Assembly: GCA_023228885.1 (NCBI GenBank)
Contig: JALOAJ010000011.1
Coordinates: forward strand, 1 to 64,000
Length of the DNA stretch: 64,000 nucleotides
Direction: 5' to 3'
From: Bacillota bacterium
GTDB lineage: Bacteria; Bacillota; Clostridia; Monoglobales; Firm-18
Shown here: positions 16,962-25,902 of the stretch, piece by piece
Numbering within the stretch: position 1 is the stretch's first letter
How the letters are laid out: every line of letters starts with the position of its first letter
Translations under genes and position numbers: made by a program
The notes under the pieces: model-generated
Databases searched by the model: none
Told to the model about the DNA's origin: nothing
What the model saw: only the letters and a program-made list of their open reading frames with translations

Positions 16962-19310
16962 TTACTTGGAATGTTTTTGTATATGTTCGATGTAAATGTC
17001 ACATAATTCATTTGCATATTCTTCGTTTATTCCTTCAGATATAACTTTGCATGCAGGCTTTTGAGCATGGGGAATTATAAGCACCCAACCATCGTCATTT
17101 ACGATTTTTACCCCTTCTTCAAGCTCTATTTTGTTGTATTTGCCTTGCTGCGCAATGTCTGCAATAGAACGAATAACCTTTCCTTTTTTACTTGCAATGC
17201 ATTCGACTTCTTTTTCCACTATATAAATTTCGGGAATTTCGTCTGCCATTTCGGAAAGCAACATTTTCCGCTCTGTCAGAGTTTCGCAAATTTTTGCAAC
17301 GGCATATATTGCATCGAACATAATCCGAAATTGAAGCAAATTATGCTTTTGCATACACTCCATCATGTTTGACTTACCCGTTTTACAGCGTATAACGCCC
17401 GCATCATGCTCCATCGCTATTTTTTCTATTGTATCAGAGCCGCTTATCGGCGAAACGATAACCTTGTTCCCGCCTTTCGCCGCGATTTGGGCTGCAAGCG
17501 CCGCAAAAGCCTCGCTTGTAAATGAGCGCCCCTGCTCGTCAATGAGCACAAGCTTTTCTGCATAATCGTCAATTATTGCGGATATTACACCTTTTGCATC
17601 GCCCGACACAACGGTTGCCCCCATCTGGGACAGCAGCTCCTTTGCAATGTCGCTGCCCTCCACCCTTATTTTTATGTCAAGCGGGGCTTTTATTTCGTTT
17701 AGTATTTCTCTTATATAGTAAAGCTGATAATCAAAAAAGCGAGTAATATTTTTTATTTTATCCGGTTGACACCGCATGAAGTCCTCCCTCATGAACAGCA
17801 TTTCCGTTTTGCGCTCGAATACCCTTGAAATATTGCCGCCGTCTTTGTTCAAAAACGTTAGCGACAGCCCCATTTCGCCGCCCGACTTGGATAACAGTAT
17901 ATGCATTCCCGCATCCAGCCCATAAAACGGTATTGCACGGCGGGCTATGGGCAACACTATTTCACCGAAATCATAAACGCTTGCGCCGGAGGACAAAAGA
18001 CCAGAAATAAACGCGCTGCGCAGCATATCAAGCGCGCCGCCGCCTCCCCCGCTTACCGACAGCTTTGCATTTTTGTTTGCCGCGCCGAATGCCGCCCCCA
18101 ACCGTGTTGCAAATTCCGGGGTTATATCAACGTTTATTTCGCCTGAAATGCCGTTTTCGCCAAACAGCTTTCTGCCGAAGTTATCGCCCCAAATTAAGTT
18201 GTCGCTTACGATTGTTTCGCCTTCAATCGTTTTTTGGGGCCAAATCTTTACATTGTTTTTTATTTCGCACATATCTCCCACACGAGTTTGACCGCCTATT
18301 ACCGAATCCTCAAGTGCAATGCAATGAGCCCCGATGCGCACGCCTTCATCTATTATTGCGCCCCTAAGCTGCGCCGACTTTCCAACCGCAACATTTTTTA
18401 AGACAACCGATTTTTTAATCGACGCCCCTTCAAATATCCTACAATTGCTCCCTATTACGCTGTGGGGCATTATCCTAACCCCGCCGCTTATTTCCGCCCC
18501 GTCACCGATATAGCATGGCGCCGTTATTACGCAGTTTTGGCTCACCTGCGCGTTTTCGTGAATAAAAATTCCGTTGCTTTCGGGGGCGTCTATGCGGACT
18601 TTAACTTTTGCATCTAAAATGTCAAAATGGCATTGCTTATATGCGGGCAAATCACCTATATCGCACCAATAACCGCCTGCGGTATGACCAAACATCTTGT
18701 GACCCGCCGACAGCATTTTGGGGAAAAGGTCTTTGCTGAAATCATATTGCTCGTTTTGGGGTATTAAATTCAAAACAGAGGGGTTTAATATATATATGCC
18801 GGTATTTGCGGTATCTGAAAAAACTTCGCTCCAGCTTGGTTTTTCAAGAAAACGAATGATTTTTCCGTTTGAATCGGTTATTACTATGCCGTATTCCAAC
18901 GGATTTTCAACATTTTTTAAAACGATTGTTACCTCGGCATCCTTTTGTTTGTGAAAATCAACAGCGGCGCTTATATCAATGTCCGTAAGGCTGTCGCCGC
19001 TTACAATAACAAAAGAATCATCTAAAAAATCTTGCGCGTTTTTCACGCTGCCTGCGGTGCCTAACGGCGTATTTTCGACAAAATAAGTAAGGTTAACGCC
19101 GAATTTGGAACCGTCGCCGAAATGCTCTGTAATCACTTGCGGCATATACATTAACGTGATGGCAATGTCAGTGATGCCGGCGCTTTTCATAAGCTCTATA
19201 ATATACTCCATAACCGGGCGCCCCATTATGTCAACCATTGGTTTAGGCTTTGTGCATGTCAAAGGACGAAGACGCGTGCCCTCGCCGCCCGCCATAATTA
19301 AACCCTTCAT
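16962..19310 (-). CDS. Sugar-phosphate nucleotidyltransferase fused to a degenerate phosphomannomutase-like domain
   Basis: 782 residues from ATG 19310. Residues 1-235 are a nucleotidyltransferase (MAGGEGTRLRPLT, then KPKPMVDIMGRP, VVSGDSLTDID) like mannose-1-phosphate guanylyltransferase or glucose-1-phosphate uridylyl/thymidylyltransferase. Residues about 250-375 are left-handed beta-helix hexapeptide repeats (IGDGAEI, IGSNCRI, IGAHC). Residues about 380-782 align by order with phosphohexomutases, but the catalytic TASHNP loop is replaced by LSKSGGEMG and the metal loop DGDADR is replaced by IDDYAEK, so mutase activity is unlikely. Such fusions occur in Clostridia and cyanobacteria and are commonly named GDP-mannose pyrophosphorylase. 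The product sugar nucleotide, probably for cell-surface glycans, is unproven. A TTG at 19319 is an alternative start. It is followed by rnj and preceded by mreB. Confidence 0.85.
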   Translation of the reverse strand: MKGLIMAGGEGTRLRPLTCTKPKPMVDIMGRPVMEYIIELMKSAGITDIAITLMYMPQVITEHFGDGSKFGVNLTYFVENTPLGTAGSVKNAQDFLDDSFVIVSGDSLTDIDISAAVDFHKQKDAEVTIVLKNVENPLEYGIVITDSNGKIIRFLEKPSWSEVFSDTANTGIYILNPSVLNLIPQNEQYDFSKDLFPKMLSAGHKMFGHTAGGYWCDIGDLPAYKQCHFDILDAKVKVRIDAPESNGIFIHENAQVSQNCVITAPCYIGDGAEISGGVRIMPHSVIGSNCRIFEGASIKKSVVLKNVAVGKSAQLRGAIIDEGVRIGAHCIALEDSVIGGQTRVGDMCEIKNNVKIWPQKTIEGETIVSDNLIWGDNFGRKLFGENGISGEINVDITPEFATRLGAAFGAANKNAKLSVSGGGGGALDMLRSAFISGLLSSGASVYDFGEIVLPIARRAIPFYGLDAGMHILLSKSGGEMGLSLTFLNKDGGNISRVFERKTEMLFMREDFMRCQPDKIKNITRFFDYQLYYIREILNEIKAPLDIKIRVEGSDIAKELLSQMGATVVSGDAKGVISAIIDDYAEKLVLIDEQGRSFTSEAFAALAAQIAAKGGNKVIVSPISGSDTIEKIAMEHDAGVIRCKTGKSNMMECMQKHNLLQFRIMFDAIYAVAKICETLTERKMLLSEMADEIPEIYIVEKEVECIASKKGKVIRSIADIAQQGKYNKIELEEGVKIVNDDGWVLIIPHAQKPACKVISEGINEEYANELCDIYIEHIQKHSK

Positions 19311-19392
19311 AATAGACAATATCCTCCTTGTATAGATGCTGATAATAATATTATCAACATAACAAGAAGGATATATTCATAACAATTTTAAT

Positions 19393-20403
19393 TTACTTGC
19401 TTTCTCTGAGAAATCCTATGTCTTCAAGCGCTTTCCCCGTTCCCATTGCAACGCATGAAATAGCATTGTCGGCAATTGATGTTTTAATCCCTGTTTCTTT
19501 TTCAACTAATTTATCCAAACCCGAAACGAGGGAGCCCCCACCCGTCATTAAAATGCCGTTTGCGCTTATATCTCCTACAAGCTCCGGAGGAGTTTTTTCA
19601 AGCACAGACTTTATCGCTTCAATAATTGATGCGGCAGGTTCGTAAAAGGCATCGTACATTTCATTCGATGTTACCGTTATAGTTTTGGGCAGCCCCGAAA
19701 CAAGGCTTCTTCCCCTGATATCCATCGCATCTGCATGGGCTTCCATACCTTCGTCTTTATAAACGCAGCCTATTTTAATTTTCATCTCCTCGGCGGTGCG
19801 CTCACCGATTAAAATGTTATGTTTTTTTCTGATATATTTTATTATAGCCTCGTCAAACTTATCGCCGGCAACCTTTAGCGACTCACTAACCACAATGCCG
19901 CCAAGAGATATAACGGCAATATCGGTAGTGCCGCCTCCGATGTCTACAATCATGTTGCCGCATGGTTTTGATATATCAATGCCCGCACCAATTGCAGAGG
20001 CAATCGGTTCCTCAATTAAAAAGGTTTTGCCTGCCCCCGCCTGCATTGATGCATCTACAACAGCGCGCTTTTCAACCTCCGTAACAACGCTGGGCACACA
20101 AATGATAACACGGGGCTTAAAAATCCGCCTCTTGCATATCTTGTCAAGAAAATAACGCAGCATTTTTTCTGTAATGTTGTAATCGGAAATAACGCCGTCA
20201 CGCAACGGTCTTATTGCAATAATGTTGCCCGGTGTTCTGCCCAACATACGCTGAGCCGCCGTTCCAACGGCAAGAAGGGTTTTTGTTTGGGTGTCGATTG
20301 CAACAACAGACGGTTCTACCAAAACGATGCCCTTTTTCTTTATGTATATTAATACAGAGGCGGTGCCAAGGTCAATTCCGATATCTTCTCCAAAACCGAA
20401 CAT
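19393..20403 (-). CDS. mreB: Rod-shape protein of the MreB/Mbl family
   Basis: 336 residues. Actin-like ATPase motifs: DIGIDLGTASVLIYIKKKG (phosphate 1), the VGTAAQRMLGRTPGNI block, IVDIGGGTTDIAVI (phosphate 2) and LMTGGGSLVSGLDKL (adenosine). It forms membrane-associated filaments that guide cell-wall elongation. The start ATG at 20403 has AAGGAAGTGA upstream, while the frame is open to 20457 without a ribosome site. mreC and mreD are not adjacent, so it may be an Mbl/MreBH-type paralogue. It has its own promoter at 20487-20515. Confidence 0.94.
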   Translation of the reverse strand: MFGFGEDIGIDLGTASVLIYIKKKGIVLVEPSVVAIDTQTKTLLAVGTAAQRMLGRTPGNIIAIRPLRDGVISDYNITEKMLRYFLDKICKRRIFKPRVIICVPSVVTEVEKRAVVDASMQAGAGKTFLIEEPIASAIGAGIDISKPCGNMIVDIGGGTTDIAVISLGGIVVSESLKVAGDKFDEAIIKYIRKKHNILIGERTAEEMKIKIGCVYKDEGMEAHADAMDIRGRSLVSGLPKTITVTSNEMYDAFYEPAASIIEAIKSVLEKTPPELVGDISANGILMTGGGSLVSGLDKLVEKETGIKTSIADNAISCVAMGTGKALEDIGFLRESK

Positions 20404-20486
20404 ATAAGTTTCACTTCCTTTTTTGGAAATATATTTTGCGTCAACATTAAAAGTCATATTCCATTAATAAACAGACACTATATAAC

Positions 20487-20515
20487 ATTATAAGAACTTT
20501 TTCCATAAAAGTCAA
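20487..20515 (-). promoter_or_regulatory. Promoter of mreB
   Basis: Minus-strand TTGACT (20510-20515), 17-base spacer, TATAAT (20487-20492). Confidence 0.75.
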
Positions 20516-20552
20516 CAAATATTAAAAAACCTTTACAGCATATTACTAAATA

Positions 20553-20581
20553 TTGCTCTTTTTCCGGATGTACTATATAAT
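20553..20581 (+). promoter_or_regulatory. Promoter of the GGDEF-EAL gene
   Basis: TTGCTC (20553-20558), 17-base spacer, TATAAT (20576-20581); divergent from the mreB promoter. Confidence 0.55.
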
Positions 20582-20615
20582 GGGCTTATAATTTTTCCGA
20601 GGGCAGGTATAAAAA

Positions 20616-22121
20616 ATGAATAAAAAAATGTTGGATAGGCTGCGCTTAATTTTAAAAATTTGTTTTATCTTGCTTTTAATTGGATTTTTAACATTTCTTA
20701 TTTTCCCCGGGCTGTTTTTTTCGTCAATAAAAACCTACAATGCACAATCCATAAGAATTATTTTTTTGCTTTTAATTATGGTGTTGATTTTTACAAAGCT
20801 TTATATAAAAGAAAAAGCCAAAGCCATAACCGTTACCGACACCGTAACATCCGGTCCGAATTCCGAATGGTTCAGAGCGGAGGCGGAAAAGCTTTTCAAA
20901 AGACATGGCACAAAGGGATATAGCATTATACAAATAGATATTGACAAATTTAAATTTGTCAACAGAAGATATGGTTTTTCAGAGGGAGACAAGCTTTTAA
21001 AGTATATCCATGATATGTTGAATTTAAACACGCATGAAAATGAGTTGAGCGCCCGTCTTTTGGGCGACTGGTTCGTTATGCTGATAAACAGCTCAAAGCG
21101 GGGTGACATAATATCAAGGGTTGAAAAAATTATTAATGATATTTCTTGCTATCCCGATGTAAGCAGTAAAAAATTCAAGGTAGCGGTAAAGTGCGGTATT
21201 TATATTTTAAAGGCAAAAAAAGAAACCGTTAACGGAGCGATAGAAAAAGCAATTATTGCCGGGCGTTCGGTAATGAGCGGTTATAACAGCTCGTATGCAT
21301 TTTATGACGAACGGTTGGCAAACAGCATAATAGACGCAAAACAGCTTGAAGACAGGATAGGCGAGGCGATAAAAGATGGCGAATTTTTTGTGGTTTTTCA
21401 GCCCAAGTATTGTTTAAATAATAAAGAGATATACGGCGCGGAGGCGCTTGTGCGATGGAACCATCCCGAAAGGGGATTGATGCTGCCAGCAGAGTTCATA
21501 CCCATTTTTGAAAAAAACGGTTTTATAGTGTCGCTTGATAGGTATGTTTTTGAAATGGTGTGCAAACAAATAAGATGGTGGCTGGATAATGACTATCATA
21601 TTGTCCCCATCTCGGTGAATGTTTCGCAAGTTAATTTATACAAAACCGATTTTGTTAAAGATTTTATAGGTATTTTAGGAAAACATTGCATCCCTTCCGA
21701 ATATATTGAGCTTGAGTTTACCGAAAGCGCAATATTCGAAAACCAAATCGCATTACACAAAATAATAAAGGAGTTTAAAAGCAAAGGAATTGCGCTTGCG
21801 ATAGATGATTTCGGGAGCGGGTATTCTTGCTTGTCGTTGCTTGGCATTATGCCGTTTGACACCGTTAAAATAGACAGACGGTTTTTAAGCGGCAATTTTA
21901 ATACAAACAGCGGCAGGGTGGTTATCAAAAAAATCGTAGAGCTTGTAAATACAATAGGAATGCGTGTGGTTATAGAAGGCGTTGAAACGGATGAGCAAGC
22001 AGATTTTTTAAAAAATATAGGCTGCAATATCGTCCAGGGCTATTTGTTTTCGCCCCCCGTAACGATTGAATGTTTTAATAAGCTTATTAACAATATTGCT
22101 GAAAAAATTCAATTATTATAA
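20616..22121 (+). CDS. Membrane GGDEF-EAL protein, probable c-di-GMP phosphodiesterase
   Basis: 501 residues. Two membrane segments (about 10-32 and 45-62) separate a very short external loop. A GGDEF domain follows (about 80-235), but its active-site motif reads LLGDWF rather than GG(D/E)EF, so cyclase activity is unlikely. The EAL domain (about 250-500) keeps GAEALVRWNHP (EAL at about 275), ELEFTES, AIDDFGSGYSCL and VKIDRRFL, the residues that bind metals and the phosphodiester, so it probably hydrolyses c-di-GMP at the membrane. In this family the inactive GGDEF domain can bind GTP and tune the EAL domain. It is a single-gene unit with its own promoter; its targets may include the flagellar genes seen later in the window. 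Confidence 0.88.
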   Translation: MNKKMLDRLRLILKICFILLLIGFLTFLIFPGLFFSSIKTYNAQSIRIIFLLLIMVLIFTKLYIKEKAKAITVTDTVTSGPNSEWFRAEAEKLFKRHGTKGYSIIQIDIDKFKFVNRRYGFSEGDKLLKYIHDMLNLNTHENELSARLLGDWFVMLINSSKRGDIISRVEKIINDISCYPDVSSKKFKVAVKCGIYILKAKKETVNGAIEKAIIAGRSVMSGYNSSYAFYDERLANSIIDAKQLEDRIGEAIKDGEFFVVFQPKYCLNNKEIYGAEALVRWNHPERGLMLPAEFIPIFEKNGFIVSLDRYVFEMVCKQIRWWLDNDYHIVPISVNVSQVNLYKTDFVKDFIGILGKHCIPSEYIELEFTESAIFENQIALHKIIKEFKSKGIALAIDDFGSGYSCLSLLGIMPFDTVKIDRRFLSGNFNTNSGRVVIKKIVELVNTIGMRVVIEGVETDEQADFLKNIGCNIVQGYLFSPPVTIECFNKLINNIAEKIQLL

Positions 22122-22159
22122 GCGCAAAATAGATAAATTTGTAATATCCCATATATTAG

Positions 22160-22181
22160 CCGCTCAATTTGCGGTTTTTTT
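22160..22181 (+). terminator. Weak terminator after the GGDEF-EAL gene
   Basis: CCGC (22160-22163) pairs with GCGG (22171-22174), followed by seven T. The stem is only 4 bp. Confidence 0.5.
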
Positions 22182-22194
22182 GTGAAATTTTTCA

Positions 22195-22224
22195 TTGACT
22201 TTTTTGCACTTTTTACGATATAGT
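22195..22224 (+). promoter_or_regulatory. Promoter of pckG
   Basis: TTGACT (22195-22200), 18-base spacer, TATAGT (22219-22224); about 80 bases of leader before the ATG. Confidence 0.5.
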
Positions 22225-22313
22225 ATATATTAGGGGATAATGATTTGTTTTTTTACAAATATCCTGCGCTGCAAGAAAAATTTTTTATATATTTTGCGAA
22301 AGGGAGAATTCTT

Positions 22314-24107
22314 ATGGTTTCTAACAAAAAACTAAATGATTGGGTGAATGAAGTAGCGCAATTATGCAAGCCGGACAGCATATATTGGTGTGACGGTTCG
22401 CAAGAGGAAAATGACCGACTAACACAGGAGGTTATAAAATCGGGTGCGGCAACTCCTTTAAATCCGGAAAAGCGTCCGGGGTGTCTTTTATTTAGAAGTC
22501 ATCCGTCAGATGTTGCACGGGTGGAAGACCGAACTTTTATTTCTTCGGTAAAGGAAGAAGATGCGGGGCCGACTAATAACTGGGTTGACCCGAAAGAACT
22601 TAAAGCTACCATGACAAAACTGTATGATGGCTGCATGAAGGGCAGAACACTTTATGTTATTCCGTTTTCGATGGGGCCGATAGGCTCACCGATTTCAAAA
22701 ATAGGTGTTGAGATAACAGACAGCATTTATGTTGTTTTAAATATGCGTATCATGACTCGAATTGGAAAAACAGTGCTTGATGTGCTTGGCAGCGATGGCG
22801 AATTTGTAAAATGCCTTCATTCGGTTGGCGCGCCGCTTGAAAAAGGTGAGCAGGATTCCTCTTGGCCCTGCGCACCGATGGAACAAAAATACATCAGCCA
22901 TTTCCCGGAGGAACGAACGATTTGGTCTTACGGTTCGGGCTATGGCGGCAACGCGCTTCTTGGTAAAAAGTGCTTTGCGCTTCGTATAGCGTCGGCGCAA
23001 GCTCGAGATGAAGGTTGGCTTGCAGAGCATATGCTTATTTTGCGGCTTACCGACCCGCAGGGCAACAAAACATATGTTGCAGGCGCTTTTCCGAGCGCAT
23101 GCGGAAAAACAAACCTTGCAATGCTTATACCAACAATACCCGGTTGGAAAGTTGAAACAATTGGTGACGACATCGCATGGATGAAATTCGGCGATGACGG
23201 ACGGCTATATGCGATAAACCCCGAAGCGGGCTTTTTTGGAGTGGCGCCCGGAACATCCATGGATTCCAACCCGAATGCAATGCACAGCATAGAAAAAAAT
23301 ACAATCTTTACAAATACGGCGCTAACGGACGATGGCGATGTTTGGTGGGAGGATATAGGTCATGACGCTCCCGACCATCTCATAGATTGGAAGGGCAACG
23401 ACTGGTCGTCTTCATCAAGCGAGAAAGCGGCGCATCCAAATGCGCGGTTTACCGTTCCCGCAAGCCAATGCCCCGTTATTTCAGACGATTGGGAGGACCC
23501 GGCAGGCGTGCCGATTTCGGCAATTCTGATTGGCGGTCGTCGTCCTAACACAATACCGCTTGTTCATGAAAGCTTTGATTGGAATCACGGCATATTTATG
23601 GGCTCCATTATGGGTTCTGAAATAACGGCTGCCACAATTTCCGATAACATCGGTCAAGTGCGTCGTGACCCATTTGCAATGCTTCCGTTTATCGGATATC
23701 ATGTGGGTGATTATTTGCAGCATTGGCTTGATGTTGGCACAAAAACAACCCCTGAAAAGCTGCCCAAGATATTTTATGTAAACTGGTTCCGCAAAGACGA
23801 AGAAGGCAACTGGTTATGGCCCGGGTTTGGCGAAAACAGCCGTGTTTTAAAATGGGTTGCAGAGCGCGTTTCGGGCGGGGGCAAGGCTGAAAAAACGCCG
23901 ATAGGCTACATGCCCACCAAAGATGCGATTGACATAGAAGGGCTTGACATAAACACAGATACCATGCAAGAGCTGCTTTCAATAGATAAGGAAATGTGGC
24001 AAAAGGAAATCAAATCCATACACGAGGATTATAAAAAGTATGGCGATAAATTGCCCGCCGAATTGAAAAAACAGCTTGGGGATTTGCAAAAGAGGTTTGA
24101 GGGGTAA
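22314..24107 (+). CDS. pckG: Phosphoenolpyruvate carboxykinase (GTP)
   Basis: 597 residues. Signature pieces of the GTP-dependent enzyme: [29 protein letters not shown], the P-loop [12 protein letters not shown] with its reactive cysteine, the metal/GTP region TIGDDIAWM, and the GTP-binding NWFRKDEEG block. It interconverts oxaloacetate and PEP with GTP/GDP in the cytosol; in anaerobes it can run toward oxaloacetate. The ATG at 22314 has AAAGGGAG upstream, and the frame is open to 22245 without a good ribosome site. It stands alone between the c-di-GMP gene and infC. Confidence 0.97.
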   Translation: MVSNKKLNDWVNEVAQLCKPDSIYWCDGSQEENDRLTQEVIKSGAATPLNPEKRPGCLLFRSHPSDVARVEDRTFISSVKEEDAGPTNNWVDPKELKATMTKLYDGCMKGRTLYVIPFSMGPIGSPISKIGVEITDSIYVVLNMRIMTRIGKTVLDVLGSDGEFVKCLHSVGAPLEKGEQDSSWPCAPMEQKYISHFPEERTIWSYGSGYGGNALLGKKCFALRIASAQARDEGWLAEHMLILRLTDPQGNKTYVAGAFPSACGKTNLAMLIPTIPGWKVETIGDDIAWMKFGDDGRLYAINPEAGFFGVAPGTSMDSNPNAMHSIEKNTIFTNTALTDDGDVWWEDIGHDAPDHLIDWKGNDWSSSSSEKAAHPNARFTVPASQCPVISDDWEDPAGVPISAILIGGRRPNTIPLVHESFDWNHGIFMGSIMGSEITAATISDNIGQVRRDPFAMLPFIGYHVGDYLQHWLDVGTKTTPEKLPKIFYVNWFRKDEEGNWLWPGFGENSRVLKWVAERVSGGGKAEKTPIGYMPTKDAIDIEGLDINTDTMQELLSIDKEMWQKEIKSIHEDYKKYGDKLPAELKKQLGDLQKRFEG

Positions 24108-24162
24108 TATGTTATACTAACTGCGTTTTGGTAATTTGTCTGAGATTATCGTAAATAAAAAC

Positions 24163-24191
24163 TTGACAATTCCAATATCGTGTGTTATTAT
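24163..24191 (+). promoter_or_regulatory. Promoter of infC-rpmI-rplT
   Basis: TTGACA (24163-24168), 17-base spacer, TATTAT (24186-24191). Transcription near 24198 gives a leader of about 170 bases. Confidence 0.8.
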
Positions 24192-24197
24192 TACAAT

Positions 24198-24316
24198 CAT
24201 TGAATAAATATATAAGCAGAAGTTATCCGCAAACACTTCTCACCTTACGGCTTTTATGCTTTAAGAGTTGGTTGAAAAATCAAGACGGATAGCTTAAGCT
24301 ATCCGTCTTTTTTGCT
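24198..24316 (+). ncRNA. L20-type leader with terminator (attenuator) upstream of infC
   Basis: The leader contains CTTCTCACCTTACGGCTTTT, which resembles the conserved core of the Bacillota L20 leader, and ends in a perfect 10-bp hairpin (GACGGATAGC/GCTATCCGTC, 24284-24307) followed by a run of T. In Bacillus L20 binds such a leader and promotes termination, so the operon is feedback-regulated. Identity as RF00558 is from memory and position, not a search. Confidence 0.65.
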
Positions 24317-24370
24317 TATGATGCTGTTTTTATGTATATAAATTTATTATTATTTTGGAGGTGTAATGTT

Positions 24371-24898
24371 ATCAGCAAAGAACTATTGATTAACGAAAGG
24401 ATTAACGACAGGGAAGTTCGTCTTATAGGGGAGGACGGCAGCCAATACGGCATTGTTTCGTTAGAAAGAGCAATTGAAGCGGCGGCAGAAAAAAACCTTG
24501 ATTTGGTTAAGGTTGCCCCACGGTCTGTTCCGCCCGTTTGCAGGCTTATGGACTATGGAAAATATAAATTCGAGCTTGCAAAAAAGGAAAAGGAGCAACG
24601 AAAAAACCAAAAGGTGATAACCATTAAAGAGGTTAGAATAACGCCTAATATTGATGAGCACGACTTTAACACCAAGCTTGCAAACGCAATAAGGTTTTTA
24701 AAATCCGGCGACAAGGTAAAGGTGACGGTGCGTTTTAGGGGCAGGGAAGTCACTCATTCATCCCTTGGCGTGGCTTTGCTTGAGCGTTTCGGGCAAAAGG
24801 TTATCGAATATGGAACGGTTGAAAACAGACCAAAGCTTGAGGGCAGAAATATGTCTATGTTCATTTCGCCAAACGCCGGTGCGGGGCAACCCGTTTAG
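24371..24898 (+). CDS. infC: Translation initiation factor IF-3, with AUC start codon
   Basis: 175 residues from the proposed start. The N-terminal domain begins SKELLINERINDREVRLIGEDG, then YGIVSLERAIEAA; the C-terminal domain has IKEVRITPNIDEHDFNTKL and VRFRGREVTH. IF-3 keeps 30S subunits free and checks the start codon. The conserved N-terminus begins at ATC 24371, 9 bases after GGAGG; the only ATG nearby (24366) is in another frame, and no standard start exists in frame at the right distance. Non-standard AUU/AUC starts are typical of infC and allow IF-3 to repress itself. Operon with rpmI and rplT. Confidence 0.95.
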   Translation: MSKELLINERINDREVRLIGEDGSQYGIVSLERAIEAAAEKNLDLVKVAPRSVPPVCRLMDYGKYKFELAKKEKEQRKNQKVITIKEVRITPNIDEHDFNTKLANAIRFLKSGDKVKVTVRFRGREVTHSSLGVALLERFGQKVIEYGTVENRPKLEGRNMSMFISPNAGAGQPV

Positions 24899-24970
24899 CG
24901 CAAGGCTTTAATAATAAAATATACCTTGCGCCAGCAAGGATGAGTATCATACGAAAGGGGACCGTCAGCA

Positions 24971-25177
24971 ATGGCAAGCAAAAACAAAATTAAAACACAT
25001 AGGGGCGCTGCAAAAAGGTTTGCTCTTACAAAATCGGGCAAAGTTAAAAGAGGTCATGCATACCGCAGCCATATCCTTACAAAAAAAACAACTAAGCGCA
25101 AAAGGGCGCTCAGAAAACTTGGGTATGTGGCAGATGCCAACGCACCTGCAATTAAAAAGCTCATTCCGTATAAATAA
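24971..25177 (+). CDS. rpmI: 50S ribosomal protein L35
   Basis: 68 residues, strongly basic. Start [17 protein letters not shown] and the later [15 protein letters not shown] are diagnostic of L35. Ribosome site AAAGGGG lies 8 bases upstream. Middle gene of infC-rpmI-rplT; 72 bases after infC and 18 before rplT. Confidence 0.97.
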   Translation: MASKNKIKTHRGAAKRFALTKSGKVKRGHAYRSHILTKKTTKRKRALRKLGYVADANAPAIKKLIPYK

Positions 25178-25195
25178 CACAGGAGGTAAATTCAA

Positions 25196-25552
25196 ATGGC
25201 AAGAATAAAGGGTGCGGTTGTCACCAGAAAAAGACATAAAAAAATATTGAAACTGGCAAAGGGGTTCAGAGGTTCAAGAAACCGTCTTTTTAAAACAGCA
25301 AATGAAGCGGTAATGAAATCGCTTTCTCATGCATATATAGGCAGAAAACTTAAAAAGAGAGATTTTCGTCGTCTTTGGATTGCAAGAATAAATGCAGCTA
25401 CGCGTGAATGCGGAATGAATTATAGCACATTTATGAATGGGCTTAAAAAAGCGGGCATTGAAGTTAACAGAAAAATGCTTTCGGAAATAGCAATAAATGA
25501 TTCGGCGGCTTTTATGCAGCTTGTGGAAAAGGCAAAGGCTGCGCAATCATAA
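25196..25552 (+). CDS. rplT: 50S ribosomal protein L20
   Basis: 118 residues. [20 protein letters not shown] and the [14 protein letters not shown] region identify L20, an early 50S assembly protein binding domain II of 23S rRNA and, in Bacillota, the leader of its own operon. AGGAGG ribosome site 8 bases upstream. Confidence 0.97.
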   Translation: MARIKGAVVTRKRHKKILKLAKGFRGSRNRLFKTANEAVMKSLSHAYIGRKLKKRDFRRLWIARINAATRECGMNYSTFMNGLKKAGIEVNRKMLSEIAINDSAAFMQLVEKAKAAQS

Positions 25553-25606
25553 TAATTGGCGCTAAATACAATGTTTTGTAATCGGTCAACAAAAATTCGG
25601 TGTGAA

Positions 25607-25735
25607 GCAAGCCGGTTAGCGGCTTGCCCTTATGATTTAAGGTTTGTTTTTCATTGGCGGGCAAACTGTGCCCACAATTGGCATGCAAAAGCGTTTATGC
25701 CGTCTTAATGTGAAAGGCAAGCCTTAAATTTTTTT
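25607..25735 (+). ncRNA. Candidate structured RNA or operon 3' end
   Basis: Non-coding stretch after rplT. Three hairpins in a row: GCAAGCCG/CGGCTTGC (25607-25627), GGGCA/TGCCC (25659-25673), GGCAT/ATGCC (25680-25701). GGCTTGCC (25621-25628) can also pair with GGCAAGCC (25716-25723), which is followed by a T-rich tract at 25729-25735. The first hairpin and this long-range stem share bases and exclude each other. It may be a complex terminator or a switch-like RNA; I know no matching family. Confidence 0.4.
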
Positions 25736-25762
25736 GTCGGTTTTAAAATGGCATTATATAAT
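25734..25762 (+). promoter_or_regulatory. Promoter of ktrB-ktrA
   Basis: TTGTCG (25734-25739), 17-base spacer, TATAAT (25757-25762). Transcription near 25769 leaves a 130-base leader. Confidence 0.7.
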
Positions 25763-25768
25763 AAAAAA

Positions 25769-25902
25769 AGGTAGTTGCTGCCTTTTTGTTATGCTATTTC
25801 CAAAATGCCGCTGAATTCATTTGGGCTAAACTACCCGGCCAAGCATAGGAGAGCGGAACCACTATGGTTTTAATCGGAATGGGTATTAAAGAGGGTGTTT
25901 TA
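25769..25902 (+). ncRNA. Structured leader of ktrB, partly resembling the ydaO-type c-di-AMP riboswitch
   Basis: It starts with the hairpin GGTAG/CTGCC. The block GCCGCTGAATTC, later AGAGCGGAACC and GGTTTTAATC, recall the first half of ydaO riboswitches, which often precede ktr potassium genes. CCGCT pairs with AGCGG, and TATGCT with AGCATA, in an interleaved (pseudoknot-like) order. The second half of a standard ydaO element is not visible before the start codon, so this is a partial or variant element at best. Confidence 0.4.

Noticed and set aside
25765..25787. Terminator of infC-rpmI-rplT
   Set aside because: The hairpin GGTAG/CTGCC with T's overlaps the predicted transcription start of ktrB and has a three-base loop; it is better seen as the first hairpin of the leader.
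25800..25860. Cobalamin riboswitch
   Set aside because: GCCGCTG and AAGCATAGGAGA recall parts of a B12 box, but spacing is wrong, the upstream domain is missing and the gene is a potassium channel.
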